Assembly: GCA_947479085.1 (NCBI GenBank)
Contig: CANJYB010000002.1
Coordinates: 231,023 to 295,022 of the forward strand
Reading direction: 5' to 3'
DNA from: Bacteroidota bacterium
GTDB taxonomy: Bacteria; Bacteroidota; Bacteroidia; 2-12-FULL-35-15
DNA length: 64,000 bases
Numbering within the stretch: position 1 is the stretch's first letter; the number at the start of each line of letters is the position of its first letter. Shown in pieces: positions 8,271 through 16,354 of this stretch. Both the position numbers and the translations under genes were made by a program. The notes below the pieces were generated by a model, which had not been told where the DNA came from, searched no databases, and saw only the letters and a list, made by a program, of their open reading frames with translations.

Positions 8271-9179
8271 ATGAAAAAAGGAAATTTCATATCGCGATTC
8301 ATTGTTGTAATTTGTTTGTTGAAGGGTTTTGTTTTGGATGGGCAGGTTAATTTGGTTCCAAATCCTGGGTTTGAAACTATTACATCTTGTGTACCAATAG
8401 CAGGTGGTGTAAATATAGGATATTTACCTCCTTGGGATAGCCCATCTGATGGAACACCGGATGCAGACAATACTTGCAATCCCATTTCCTCATGTAGTGT
8501 TCCTTATAATGGTTGGGGGTTTCAACACCCTCATTCAGGAAATGGATATGTTGGTTTAGGTTTTTATGCGTTTTCTTCTGGCCAAGATGCGAAAGAATAC
8601 CTTCAAGTGAAATTGGATAGTACACTTATTGCCCAACACGTTTATTGCGCAAGTTTTTTTATTAGTCTGGCAAATAGCACAAAAATTGCATGTAATAACG
8701 CTGGGATTTATTTTTCTTTAACTCACACTTATGTCACAAATTCTACCACTTTAAATTTCGTACCTCAAATAAATGATACCAATATAATTAGCGATACAGC
8801 AGGATGGACAATGATTTCAGGGCAATATACAGCGGGGGGAGGGGAAAAATACATTGTTATTGGTAATTTCTTTTCTAATGCTTTAACTGATACTATTCAT
8901 ACAAATGGTGGTAATTCTGCAAATTATTATTACTTGGATGATGTAAGTGTAATTGACTGCACGCCAGGCTTAGGTGTTGGGGAGTTACAAGAAAATAGTA
9001 TAACCCTTTACCCCAACCCCGCCACCAATAAACTAACCATAGATATTAAGAATACAAAACCTGAAACTATTAAAGTAATAAATATGCTTGGGCAAACACT
9101 GGAACAACAGGAAGTAAAAACCAACCAACCCAATGGAAATAGATATAAGTACCCTGCCCAAAGGGATATATTTTATTGA
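8271..9179 (+). CDS. T9SS cargo protein, frameshifted inside its sorting domain
   Basis: An exported protein of about 302 residues from the ATG at 8271 (MKKGNFISRFIVVICLLKGF, signal peptide ending VLDGQ). The body begins NLVPNPGFETITSC and runs through WDSPSDGTPDADNTC and GWGFQHPHSGNGYVGLGFY. This is the widespread Bacteroidota module found in gliding-type and OmpA-linked surface proteins, probably a carbohydrate-binding-like jelly roll. The C terminus enters a type A T9SS sorting domain (SITLYPNPATNKLTID, VINMLGQTLEQQ) but ends abnormally in NGNRYKYPAQRDIFY. The expected end is encoded in the next frame at 9133-9228, so the gene, or the assembly, carries a 1-nt frameshift near 9125-9133. Confidence 0.75.
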   Translation: MKKGNFISRFIVVICLLKGFVLDGQVNLVPNPGFETITSCVPIAGGVNIGYLPPWDSPSDGTPDADNTCNPISSCSVPYNGWGFQHPHSGNGYVGLGFYAFSSGQDAKEYLQVKLDSTLIAQHVYCASFFISLANSTKIACNNAGIYFSLTHTYVTNSTTLNFVPQINDTNIISDTAGWTMISGQYTAGGGEKYIVIGNFFSNALTDTIHTNGGNSANYYYLDDVSVIDCTPGLGVGELQENSITLYPNPATNKLTIDIKNTKPETIKVINMLGQTLEQQEVKTNQPNGNRYKYPAQRDIFY

Positions 9180-9228
9180 AATAAAAACAGGAGAAAAAAT
9201 ACCTCGGAAGAAGTTTGTGAAGGAGTAA
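9133..9228 (+). pseudogene. displaced end of the T9SS sorting domain
   Basis: Read in the +1 frame relative to the gene at 8271, this segment gives MEIDISTLPKGIYFIEIKTG and continues to IPRKKFVKE and a stop at 9226-9228. STLPKGIYFIEI is the hallmark final strand of type A sorting domains, and it starts exactly where the upstream frame becomes nonsense. A single-base insertion near CAACCCAATGG would explain it. Without restoring the frame, the product should fail to be secreted or attached by the T9SS. Confidence 0.75.
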
Positions 9229-9307
9229 AACCGGGAAGCATTTTACTGCTTGTTTTGTTTTAAAAAACACATTACCTAAAACCACTCTGCATTTTATTAA
9301 AGTGCAC

Positions 9308-9484
9308 ATAGCCCTGAAAGGGCGGGATACCAAAACATAGGGCAAAGCCCTATGGTAATGATAACAAGTAGAAAGTAAGCCCTGAAAGGGCGGGATATTT
9401 CGCCCTTTCAGGGCTGAACAGGAGACGGGATGTTTTTCCAATGGGCTTTGCCCATTGTTAGTATATCATGCCCTTTCAGGGCTA
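9308..9484. repeat. composite palindromic element with GCCCTGAAAGGGC arms
   Basis: Outer arms TAGCCCTGAAAGGGC (9309-9323) and GCCCTTTCAGGGCTA (9470-9484) are complementary. Between them are three further hairpins: CATAGGGCAAAGCCCTATG (9336-9354), a central GCCCTGAAAGGGCG...CGCCCTTTCAGGGC, and CAATGGGCTTTGCCCATTG (9439-9457). No reading frame of interest occurs. The organisation, nested small stems within complementary ends, is shared with the elements at 10494, 13783 and 32069. Confidence 0.7.
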
Positions 9485-9502
9485 ACTGATAAAATCTGTA
9501 AT

Positions 9503-9534
9503 AGATTCCTCTTCGCCTGGGCGAAGAGGAATCT
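9503..9534. repeat. perfect 15-bp hairpin
   Basis: AGATTCCTCTTCGCC (9503-9517), a 2-nt centre TG, and GGCGAAGAGGAATCT (9520-9534) form a perfect 15-bp stem. No U-run follows, so it is probably not a simple intrinsic terminator. It sits between the palindromic element and the promoter of the next gene. Confidence 0.6.
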
Positions 9535-9605
9535 CTCTTTAAATTAGTAAAACAGATTAACAATAAAATAATCCCCCCACCTTATCCATCTCATCATTAT
9601 ATCTG

Positions 9606-9613
9606 TAAATTTG
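9606..9613 (+). promoter_or_regulatory. -7 box (TAAATTTG)
   Basis: TAAATTTG matches TAnnTTTG, 35 bp before the ATG at 9649. No good TTTG -33 element is present, so the call rests on the -7 box and its position. Confidence 0.35.
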
Positions 9614-9648
9614 CAATTCAAATTAATAAACAAAATAAATAAAAGAAT

Positions 9649-10302
9649 ATGAAAATAGCAGTATTAGGAACAGGAACCGTGGGAGATACCATCGGTTCAA
9701 AATTAACAGAGTTGGGTCATTCCGTAATGATGGGTTCGCGCACCGCTACCAACGAAAAAGCAATGAAGTTTGTGGAAAAGCACCAGGGCAAAGCTACTGC
9801 AGGCACCTTTGCCGATGCAGCAGCCTTTGGCGAAATTGTTTTTAATTGTACTTCAGGGATGGGTTCTCTGGAAGCATTAAAACTGGCAGGAGAAGCGAAC
9901 TTGAATGGAAAAATAATTGTGGACCTTTCCAATCCGCTCGATTTTTCGAAAGGAATGCCACCAACCTTATCAGTTGTAAACACCAGTTCGCTGGGCGAGG
10001 AAATTCAGAAAACATTTCCTTCGGCAAAGGTGATAAAAACCCTGAACACGATGTGGTGCGGCTTAATGGTAAATCCAGGATTAATTAATGGCGGAGACCA
10101 TAATGTGTTTATAAGTGGAAACGATGCTGATGCAAAAGCCAAAGTAAAAGAAGTATTGAAGTCATTCGGCTGGGCCGAAAGCAACATAACCGATCTGGGC
10201 GATATTGTTTCAGCACGCGGAACTGAAATGTACCTTCCACTTTGGTTGCGCATGTATGGTGCAGGAGGCAGCGGTGTGTTTAATATTAAGGTGGTGAAAT
10301 AA
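9649..10302 (+). CDS. NADPH-dependent F420 reductase-like oxidoreductase
   Basis: A 217-residue protein with an N-terminal Rossmann fold: MKIAVLGTGTVGDTIGSKL has the GxGxxG dinucleotide motif and is followed by the phosphate-binding GSRTATNE loop expected for NADP(H). IVFNCTSGMGSLEALKLAG, KIIVDLSNPLDF and KVIKTLNTMWCGLMVNP fit the family annotated as NADP oxidoreductase, coenzyme F420-dependent. Bacteroidota do not make F420, so the true hydride partner is unknown; the F420 label reflects fold similarity only. It is single-gene, with its own -7 box upstream and repeats downstream. Confidence 0.85.
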   Translation: MKIAVLGTGTVGDTIGSKLTELGHSVMMGSRTATNEKAMKFVEKHQGKATAGTFADAAAFGEIVFNCTSGMGSLEALKLAGEANLNGKIIVDLSNPLDFSKGMPPTLSVVNTSSLGEEIQKTFPSAKVIKTLNTMWCGLMVNPGLINGGDHNVFISGNDADAKAKVKEVLKSFGWAESNITDLGDIVSARGTEMYLPLWLRMYGAGGSGVFNIKVVK

Positions 10303-10472
10303 CCCCACTCCCCAAACCACCCCTCCCCTTAATCCCCTCCCCAAAGGAGAGGGGGCAGGACGTAAGTGTTTTCTTATTGAATAATACTATTGATTGCAAA
10401 TGTTTTTTACAATGTACTTCAGGAAGCGGCTCCCCTCCCCTTTTTTCAAGGGGAGGGGCCGGGGGTGAGGTC
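10303..10472. repeat. family A palindromic repeats (two copies)
   Basis: About 10310-10362 (CCCCTCCCCAAAGGAGAGGGGG, decayed) and 10424-10472 (CCCCTCCCCTTTTTTCAAGGGGAGGGG followed by GGGGGTGAGGT). Both have the hairpin core and the flanking tag of family A. No gene is visible between 10303 and 10811. Confidence 0.75.
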
Positions 10473-10493
10473 TACAAGTGTTCTAAACCTTTT

Positions 10494-10657
10494 ATATGTC
10501 GCCCCTAAAGGGGCTTTAGAAATATTTATCGACAATTTTTCTACCGATATTTTGTCCCTCCGGGACATCTAAACGCAATTTTTATGCTCCGTAGGAGCAA
10601 AATATCGGTAGAATTTAAAATGGTAAATGGCATCAAGTCCCTTTAGGGACGACATAT
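10494..10657. repeat. composite nested palindrome, ACCGATATTTTG type, copy 1
   Basis: Outer arms ATATGTCGCCCCTAAAGG (from 10494) and its complement ending GGGACGACATAT (10635-10657) enclose a second pair: TTCTACCGATATTTTG (10539-10554) and CAAAATATCGGTAGAA (10598-10613), which are perfectly complementary. Small stems TCCCTCCGGGA and TGCTCCGTAGGAGCA fill the middle. The whole would fold into a multi-stem cruciform. A second copy lies at 13783-13941. Confidence 0.75.
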
Positions 10658-10764
10658 TTTAACTATTACAGGGTTTCGAAGACTTGTGAGGTGAGGTCTT
10701 GATAACAAAGGCTTAAAGTCCTAAGCTACCCATGAATGAGCTCTTGATTAAGAAACATACTTCA

Positions 10765-10811
10765 GGAAGCTACCCCCTCTCCTTCGGGGAGGGGATAAAG
10801 GGGAGGGGTGT
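10765..10811. repeat. family A palindromic repeat
   Basis: CCCCCTCTCCTTCGGGGAGGGG with a downstream GGGGAGGGGTG tag. It ends right at the stop codon of the minus-strand acyl-CoA ligase gene. On the minus strand it could serve as a stem-loop that protects or ends that transcript. Confidence 0.7.
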
Positions 10812-12587
10812 TTACTCCCCGCTACTACCATAAATCTTATCTATCAATTCCTTATTGGCAGTCATTATTATTTTCCGTTTCAGCGAAAGCTTGGGCGTCA
10901 TTTCATTTTTGTCAATGGTCCATTCGCGTGGCAATAATTCAGGGCGTTTAATGGTTTCGTAATGTGCCAGCGATTTATTTATTGTTTCCACTTCCTGTAT
11001 TATCCTTGCTTTTATTTCCGGATTCTTTATTACTTGTTCGTTGCTTGTAAACTCGATGTTATGCAGTCGGCAATATTCCTTTAAATAAGCAAAAGAAGGA
11101 ACAATGAGAGCAGAAGGAAATTTCTGGTTCTCACCTATTACCATTACCTGTTCTATAAATGGTGATTCTTTCAGTTTGTTTTCAATCATCACCGGGGCAA
11201 TGTATTTCCCTCCCGAGGTTTTAAATATTTCCTTTTTACGGTCTGTTATTTTCAGGAAACGATTCTCCACCATTACACCAATATCACCGGTATGAAACCA
11301 ACCATCTTTATCAATGGCTTCTGCCGTGGCATCCGGCCGGTTATAATAGCCAAGCATTACGTTTGGTCCTTTCACCAGTATTTCGCCATCTTCTGCAAAA
11401 GATACTGTTACATGTTCTATCACCGTTCCCACAGTGCCAAAGCGAATACTGTTGGGTAAAAAATTATTAACAGCAATTACGGGCGAGGTTTCCGTTAAGC
11501 CATATCCTTCCAGGCAAACAATCCCTGCTGCATTAAACACCCTTGCCAGTCGGGGTTGCAGAGCAGCACCTCCGGATGCAACGGCAACAATGTTTCCACC
11601 CAGTGCCTCTCTCCATTTCGAGAAAATAAGTTTGTTGGCAATCTTTAACTGCAAGCCGTACCACCAGCCATTGGCCCCGTTCAGCTCGAAACGAAGACCC
11701 AGGTTAACCGCCCAGAAAAACAACATCTTTTTTATTCCTTTCTGTTCAGCGCCTTTGGCAATTATGCGGTCGTAAACTTTTTCAAGCAAACGGGGTACGG
11801 TTACAAATATCTGCGGTTTTATTTCTTTCAGGTTTTCGCCCACTGCGTCTATACTTTCAGCATAATACACCGAAACACCAAGATATAAATAAAGCGTGTT
11901 CAGCATTCGTTCGTACACATGGTTAAGTGGCAGAAAACTCAATGCTTTCCAGCTGGGTTCAAAAGGTGCCAACACTTTACATGCAATGGAATTACTGATT
12001 AAATTATTATGCGAAAGCATTACTCCTTTGGGATTTCCGGTGGTGCCGGAAGTGTAAAGAATGGAGAATAAATCGTTGGGTGTAATTGAATTTTTTACGG
12101 TTTCAATTTCCTTTGCTCTCGGATTTTGTTTTCCATCTTTCACCAGTTCGGTCCAGTGGCGGGCTCCATCCACTTTGTTAAAAGTATAGATGTCTTTTAC
12201 TCCTGTGGCTTTGGCAGCCACTGTTTTCACCTTGGTGTATAATTCAGCGGTAGAAACAAATACATATTTAATATTGGCATCGCTGAAAATAAAATTCAAA
12301 TCGTTTTCGCTGATGGTAGGATATATGGGCACACTCACCGCACCCGACTGCTGAATGGCATAGTCTGCAAAAGTCCATTCCGGGCGGTTGTTAGCGATGA
12401 TTGCAATTTTATCTTCACGATTTATCCCGAGGTTATATAAGCCATAGCTCAGGTTGTTCACCGTGTCGGCAAATTGTTGCGTGGAATATTCCACCCATTT
12501 CCCGTTTTCTTTTGCAGCAATAGCATTGGGTTTATTGTATTTTTCCAGTAATTGTGGAATGATGTCAAATATTCTTGTTACAGCCAT
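10812..12587 (-). CDS. long-chain fatty acid-CoA ligase (AMP-forming)
   Basis: A 591-residue member of the acyl-adenylate synthetase family, which activates long-chain fatty acids to acyl-CoA with ATP. The P-loop-like A3 motif is LYTSGTTGNPKGVMLSHNN (residues ~180-198). GYGLTETSPVIAVNN is motif A5 and GWFHTGDIG motif A7/A8, with DRKKEIFKTSGGKYIAP in the C-terminal domain. The length fits the FadD15-like bacterial group, which lacks membrane segments. It stands alone, divergent from the nitronate monooxygenase with 134 bp between them. It supplies substrates for beta-oxidation or lipid synthesis; chain-length preference cannot be read from the sequence. Confidence 0.92.
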   Translation of the reverse strand: MAVTRIFDIIPQLLEKYNKPNAIAAKENGKWVEYSTQQFADTVNNLSYGLYNLGINREDKIAIIANNRPEWTFADYAIQQSGAVSVPIYPTISENDLNFIFSDANIKYVFVSTAELYTKVKTVAAKATGVKDIYTFNKVDGARHWTELVKDGKQNPRAKEIETVKNSITPNDLFSILYTSGTTGNPKGVMLSHNNLISNSIACKVLAPFEPSWKALSFLPLNHVYERMLNTLYLYLGVSVYYAESIDAVGENLKEIKPQIFVTVPRLLEKVYDRIIAKGAEQKGIKKMLFFWAVNLGLRFELNGANGWWYGLQLKIANKLIFSKWREALGGNIVAVASGGAALQPRLARVFNAAGIVCLEGYGLTETSPVIAVNNFLPNSIRFGTVGTVIEHVTVSFAEDGEILVKGPNVMLGYYNRPDATAEAIDKDGWFHTGDIGVMVENRFLKITDRKKEIFKTSGGKYIAPVMIENKLKESPFIEQVMVIGENQKFPSALIVPSFAYLKEYCRLHNIEFTSNEQVIKNPEIKARIIQEVETINKSLAHYETIKRPELLPREWTIDKNEMTPKLSLKRKIIMTANKELIDKIYGSSGE

Positions 12588-12634
12588 AGTTCATTATGTT
12601 AGTAGTAAATGGTAAACCCACTTTCGTAAATTAG

Positions 12635-12667
12635 TTTGGATTCGTTATCGGTATCCTCTTATCTTTA
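12635..12667 (+). promoter_or_regulatory. Bacteroidota-type promoter for the nitronate monooxygenase gene
   Basis: TTTG (12635-12638), 21 nt, TATCTTTA (12660-12667). This agrees with the -33/-7 consensus except for the last base. The expected start of transcription is about 50 nt before the ATG at 12722. Confidence 0.55.
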
Positions 12668-12721
12668 CGCTTTCAAAAATAAATTATTTTTTTGATTAAA
12701 TCAGTTTATTCTTTTTAAAAA

Positions 12722-13723
12722 ATGACCACACAACTCACCGAAAGTATTTCCATTGATTTCCCGATGATAATGGCACCCATGTTTCTGGTGAGTAACGAAG
12801 CAATGATAGTGGCTGCCATGAACAGTGGAATTGCAGGCACTTTCCCCACTTTAAATTACAGAAAAGAAGGGGAGTTGGAGAGCATTCTGAATAAGCTGAA
12901 CGAAGAAAAAACAAAACTGAAAGTAAAAGGAACCTATGGTGTAAACCTGATTGTTCAAAAAACAAATCCGTTGTACGAAAAACATCTGAAGGTTTGTGTG
13001 GAGAAAAAAGTTCCGTTTTATATCACTTCGCTTGGCAGCCCGAAACAAGTGATAGAACAGGCGCATAGCTATGGCGCCAAAGTGTTTTGCGATGTTACCA
13101 ATATAGAACATGCCAAGAAATGTTTTGATTTAGGTTGTGATGGATTTATAGCAGTGGGGCAGGGGGCAGGCGGCCATTCCGGACCATATACGTTGCAGGT
13201 ATTGATACCATCCCTGCATCAGCATTTCCCTAAAACACCTGTTATAGCAGCCGGTGGAATTGCAACAGGAGCGGGCATACTTTCAGTTCTTTCCATTGGA
13301 GCAGCAGGAGTTTCCATAGGTACCAGATTTATTGCCAGCCTGGAAGCGACAGTAAGCAACGAGTACAAAAATGCTATCGTGTCTTCCAAAATGAATGACA
13401 TCGTAATGACCGAAAAAATTTCAGGCACACCTTCCACTGTTATCAATACTCCTTTTGCAAAAAAAATAGGCTATAGGCAAAACTGGTTGGAGAAATTATT
13501 ATCCAACAATTCAAGAACAAAGAAATTATTCAAAATGTGGGTGCAGGTAAGCGGCATGAAAAAACTGGAAGCCGCCATACATCCCGGAAACTACAATACA
13601 TTATGGATAGCCGGCCAAAGTGTGGAACTGATAAATGACATTGCACCCTGCAAAGTTATTATTGAGCGAATGAAGGAGGAAACGCTGGAAGCTTATAGGG
13701 ACTTAGGGAAGGTTGTTTCCTGA
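12722..13723 (+). CDS. nitronate monooxygenase family flavoprotein
   Basis: A 333-residue TIM-barrel flavoprotein of the nitronate monooxygenase (2-nitropropane dioxygenase) family, FMN-dependent enzymes that oxidise alkyl nitronates or, in relatives, reduce enoyl-ACP (FabK). Visible motifs are the N-terminal FPMIMAPMFLVSN, GTYGVNLIVQ, the phosphate-binding FIAVGQGAGGHSGP (residues ~140-153, with the family His in GGHSG), PVIAAGGIATGAG and GVSIGTRFIAS. The C-terminal ~70 residues are an extension without a recognised motif. The exact substrate cannot be decided; context gives no operon partner. Confidence 0.85.
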   Translation: MTTQLTESISIDFPMIMAPMFLVSNEAMIVAAMNSGIAGTFPTLNYRKEGELESILNKLNEEKTKLKVKGTYGVNLIVQKTNPLYEKHLKVCVEKKVPFYITSLGSPKQVIEQAHSYGAKVFCDVTNIEHAKKCFDLGCDGFIAVGQGAGGHSGPYTLQVLIPSLHQHFPKTPVIAAGGIATGAGILSVLSIGAAGVSIGTRFIASLEATVSNEYKNAIVSSKMNDIVMTEKISGTPSTVINTPFAKKIGYRQNWLEKLLSNNSRTKKLFKMWVQVSGMKKLEAAIHPGNYNTLWIAGQSVELINDIAPCKVIIERMKEETLEAYRDLGKVVS

Positions 13724-13782
13724 AGCTGTTCCTTTAAGGGTTCTAAACCAAGGGTGCACGAAACCTTATAAATCCTTGTTAT

Positions 13783-13941
13783 ATATCGTCCCTACGGGAC
13801 TTTTGAATTATTTTCATCTTCTTTTCTACCGATATTTTGCCCCTAACGGGGCATATATCCATACTTAAATAGTCCTGTAAGGACGAAATATCGGTAGAAA
13901 AAACCCCTTACTCCTTTGTAAAAGTCCCGTAGGGGCGACAT
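13783..13941. repeat. composite nested palindrome, ACCGATATTTTG type, copy 2
   Basis: The same architecture as 10494-10657. Outer arms ATATCGTCCCTACGGGACTT (13783-13802) and the complementary AAGTCCCGTAGGGGCGACAT at the right end (13922-13941) differ at only two positions. The inner pair TTTCTACCGATATTT and AAATATCGGTAGAAA is perfect. Short stems CCCCTAACGGGG and GTCCTGTAAGGAC lie between. The gap 13724-14028 contains nothing else apart from the putative promoter of the FkbM gene. Confidence 0.75.
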
Positions 13942-14011
13942 CTTAGTTGTTTCGGACACCCTTGGTTCTTAACCCAGACCGGGTTAAAAATACAACTTCC
14001 GCAAAAAATCA

Positions 14012-14019
14012 TACTTTTG
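14012..14019 (+). promoter_or_regulatory. -7 box (TACTTTTG) before the polysaccharide cluster
   Basis: TACTTTTG matches TAnnTTTG and lies 9 nt before the ATG at 14029. It argues for that ATG and against the upstream in-frame TTG at 14017, which overlaps the box. No clear -33 element. Confidence 0.4.
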
Positions 14020-14028
14020 CACCCCGAA

Positions 14029-14763
14029 ATGAAAAACGCAGTAAAACTCATACTCCATAAATTATTAGGTTTCAAAAACTACCTCTTTGTTTTTTCACTG
14101 TATAAAATAAATACACTGAAAAAGGATAAGAACGAAAAGGACTTTTTCCAGTTTCTTAAGTTGATTCCTGAAAATTCCATTGTGCTTGATATTGGTGCTA
14201 ACATCGGAATCATGACAGTTCACCTTGCAAGGGAAATAAAAAATGTAAACGTTTTTAGTTTCGAACCTATGCCAAATAATATCGAAGCGTTCAAAAGAAT
14301 AATAAAGCATTTCAAATTGGAAAATGTTAAGTTATTCGAAATCGCATTGGGCAATACAGAAGGAGAAGTGGAAATGGTAATGCCTGTTATTTCAAACGTG
14401 CGGATGCAGGGCTTAAGTCATGTGGTGCATGAGTCCATACCGGAAAATAACAAAGGTGTAAGAGTAAAAGTGCCCTTGGTAATGCTGGATAAAATGCCCG
14501 AATTGCTGAATGCAAAACAACGAATAGGTGGGATAAAGATAGATGTGGAGAATTTTGAATTCTTTGTTCTGGATGGAGCTAAAAAACTAATAGCGGCTCA
14601 TAAACCTATTGTTTATGCGGAGTTGTGGGACAATGAAAATCGTGAAAAGTGTTTCACATTATTTAACAATTTGAGCTATAAAACCTTTGTAGTGGTTGAT
14701 AATACAACAACTGAATACGATTCCCGGAAGCATAGAACCCAAAACTTTATCTTCCTGCCTTAA
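14029..14763 (+). CDS. FkbM family methyltransferase
   Basis: A 244-residue S-adenosylmethionine-dependent methyltransferase of the FkbM family. The SAM-binding motif I is NSIVLDIGANIGIMTVHLA (residues ~48-66), followed by the acidic motif FSFEPMPNN and the family motif IGGIKIDVENFEFFVLDG near residue 175. FkbM enzymes O-methylate sugars in surface glycans or antibiotics. It heads the polysaccharide cluster, only 21 bp before the flippase gene, so an O-methylated surface polysaccharide is likely. I start it at the ATG at 14029 because the longer frame begins inside the promoter box. Confidence 0.85.
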   Translation: MKNAVKLILHKLLGFKNYLFVFSLYKINTLKKDKNEKDFFQFLKLIPENSIVLDIGANIGIMTVHLAREIKNVNVFSFEPMPNNIEAFKRIIKHFKLENVKLFEIALGNTEGEVEMVMPVISNVRMQGLSHVVHESIPENNKGVRVKVPLVMLDKMPELLNAKQRIGGIKIDVENFEFFVLDGAKKLIAAHKPIVYAELWDNENREKCFTLFNNLSYKTFVVVDNTTTEYDSRKHRTQNFIFLP

Positions 14764-14784
14764 TAAATTCAGTATTTTTGCCCA

Positions 14785-16281
14785 ATGCACAAAAAGTTTC
14801 TGACCAATCTTGGTTTAATTCTGGCGCTTAATTTATTAATCAAACCCATCTATGTGTTCGGGATTGAAAAAGCTGTGCAGCACCAAGTAGGAACAGCAGC
14901 CTACGGTATTTACTTTGCAATATTTAATTTCTCGTTTTTGCTCACCATCCTTCTCGATTTTGGAATTACCAACTTCAACAATAAAAACATTTCTCAGAAT
15001 AATCACTTACTTACCAAGCATTTTTCAAGTTTATTTACCCTAAAACTAATCCTGGCTGCATTATATATTATTCTGGTGTTAGTGGTGGGTTTAATAATCG
15101 GGTACGATACGCGCCTGATGAAGTTATTGCTGGTGCAGGGGTTCAATATGTTCCTGCTCTTTTTTATCAGTTACCTGCGTTCGAATCTGGCTGCTCTTCA
15201 TTTGTTTAAAACGGATGGAATCATCTCTGTTCTTGACCGTTCCATTATGATTATTCTTGGGGTATACATGCTTCATTCAGGTATATTTTATACTGAAAAT
15301 GGTATCATGTATTTTGTATATGCCCAAACGTTTGCCTATTCAGTTGCGGCATTAATGGCATTTATAATCATTTTGAGAAAAACCCATACTTTCAAATTGA
15401 AATGGAATTTCCCGTTCTCATTAATGATATTGAAGAAAAGTTTACCATTTGCCATTCTTACTTTACTGATGTCATTCTATAATCGAATTGATTCGGTAAT
15501 GATTGAGCGGATGTTGCCTGCTGGAGTGGGAGATGTTCAGTCGGGTATTTATGCTCAGGGATTTCGTATTTTAGATGCTACCAACATGATTGCTTTTTTG
15601 GTAGCCGGGGTATTGTTGCCGGTATTTTCCCGTATGCTGAAACACAATGAATCTGTTGAACCTTTGGTAAAGCTTATCAGCCGGTTGTTACTTACACCAG
15701 CTATTGTTATAGGAATAGGATGTCTTTTTTACAAAAACGAGTTGATACAATTATTGTATCATCAGACCGATAAGGAAACCCTGGCTGATTATACCATGCA
15801 TATTCAGGAGTCTGCTAATATTTTCAGTTTGCTGATGTTAAGTTTTGTGGCAGTATCCACTACTTACATTTTCGGGACCTTGTTAACTGCCAATGGCAAT
15901 ATGAAACAGCTCAATTATATGGCTGCAACCGGAATGGTATTGAACATAATTTTTAATTACATTTTAATAAAGAAATATCAGGCCTTTGGCTCAGCCATGT
16001 CAAGCATGGGAACACAGTTTTTAACTGCCATTATTCAGGTGATAATAGCACAACGAATTTTTAAATTCAAAATGAATTTCAGGTTGATAAATGCTTTTAT
16101 ATTGTTTACCGTTGGTGTCATTGCAATCAATTATTGTACAAAATTACCTGAATTTCATTGGTTTGAAATGAATAACTGGATGGTTAACTTTTCAATAATG
16201 TGTGCCGCTTGCGGAGTATGGGCATTTGTTACAGGAATGATAAGTATAAAAGCCATCTTCCGGATTCTTAAATTCGGATAA
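14785..16281 (+). CDS. polysaccharide flippase (Wzx-like, MOP superfamily)
   Basis: A 498-residue integral membrane protein with about 12-14 hydrophobic segments, beginning LGLILALNLLIKPIYVFGIE. It has the loop pattern of oligosaccharide flippases: ILLDFGITNFNNKNIS in the first loop, ILKKSLPFAILTLLMSFYNR and DSVMIERMLPAG in the middle, matching the MATE/Wzx group of the MOP superfamily. Such proteins flip lipid-linked repeat units across the inner membrane. A TATTTTTG box ends 4 nt before the ATG, so an internal, nearly leaderless start is possible. The chain-length regulators and the ligase/polymerase follow on the same strand. Confidence 0.88.
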   Translation: MHKKFLTNLGLILALNLLIKPIYVFGIEKAVQHQVGTAAYGIYFAIFNFSFLLTILLDFGITNFNNKNISQNNHLLTKHFSSLFTLKLILAALYIILVLVVGLIIGYDTRLMKLLLVQGFNMFLLFFISYLRSNLAALHLFKTDGIISVLDRSIMIILGVYMLHSGIFYTENGIMYFVYAQTFAYSVAALMAFIIILRKTHTFKLKWNFPFSLMILKKSLPFAILTLLMSFYNRIDSVMIERMLPAGVGDVQSGIYAQGFRILDATNMIAFLVAGVLLPVFSRMLKHNESVEPLVKLISRLLLTPAIVIGIGCLFYKNELIQLLYHQTDKETLADYTMHIQESANIFSLLMLSFVAVSTTYIFGTLLTANGNMKQLNYMAATGMVLNIIFNYILIKKYQAFGSAMSSMGTQFLTAIIQVIIAQRIFKFKMNFRLINAFILFTVGVIAINYCTKLPEFHWFEMNNWMVNFSIMCAACGVWAFVTGMISIKAIFRILKFG

Positions 16282-16292
16282 ATCCATATAAA

Positions 16293-16323
16293 TTGGGCAG
16301 TTTCATAAAATTTTCTACTTTTG
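16293..16323 (+). promoter_or_regulatory. Bacteroidota-type promoter before the Wzz-like genes
   Basis: TTGG (16293-16296), 19 nt, TACTTTTG (16316-16323). The -7 box is perfect and the -33 is partial. It lies in the 73-bp gap before the ATG at 16355 and would allow separate expression of the chain-length genes. Confidence 0.45.
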
Positions 16324-16354
16324 TCGTCCATTTATAAAAATTATATTTTTTTCT

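Noticed and set aside
10390..10572. 60-residue plus-strand ORF
   Set aside because: It is made entirely of family A and nested palindrome sequence.
13724..14028. tRNA or other structured RNA gene
   Set aside because: The stem-rich segment is a copy of the nested palindrome at 10494; no T-loop or acceptor stem pattern. No tRNA was found in any other gap by eye.
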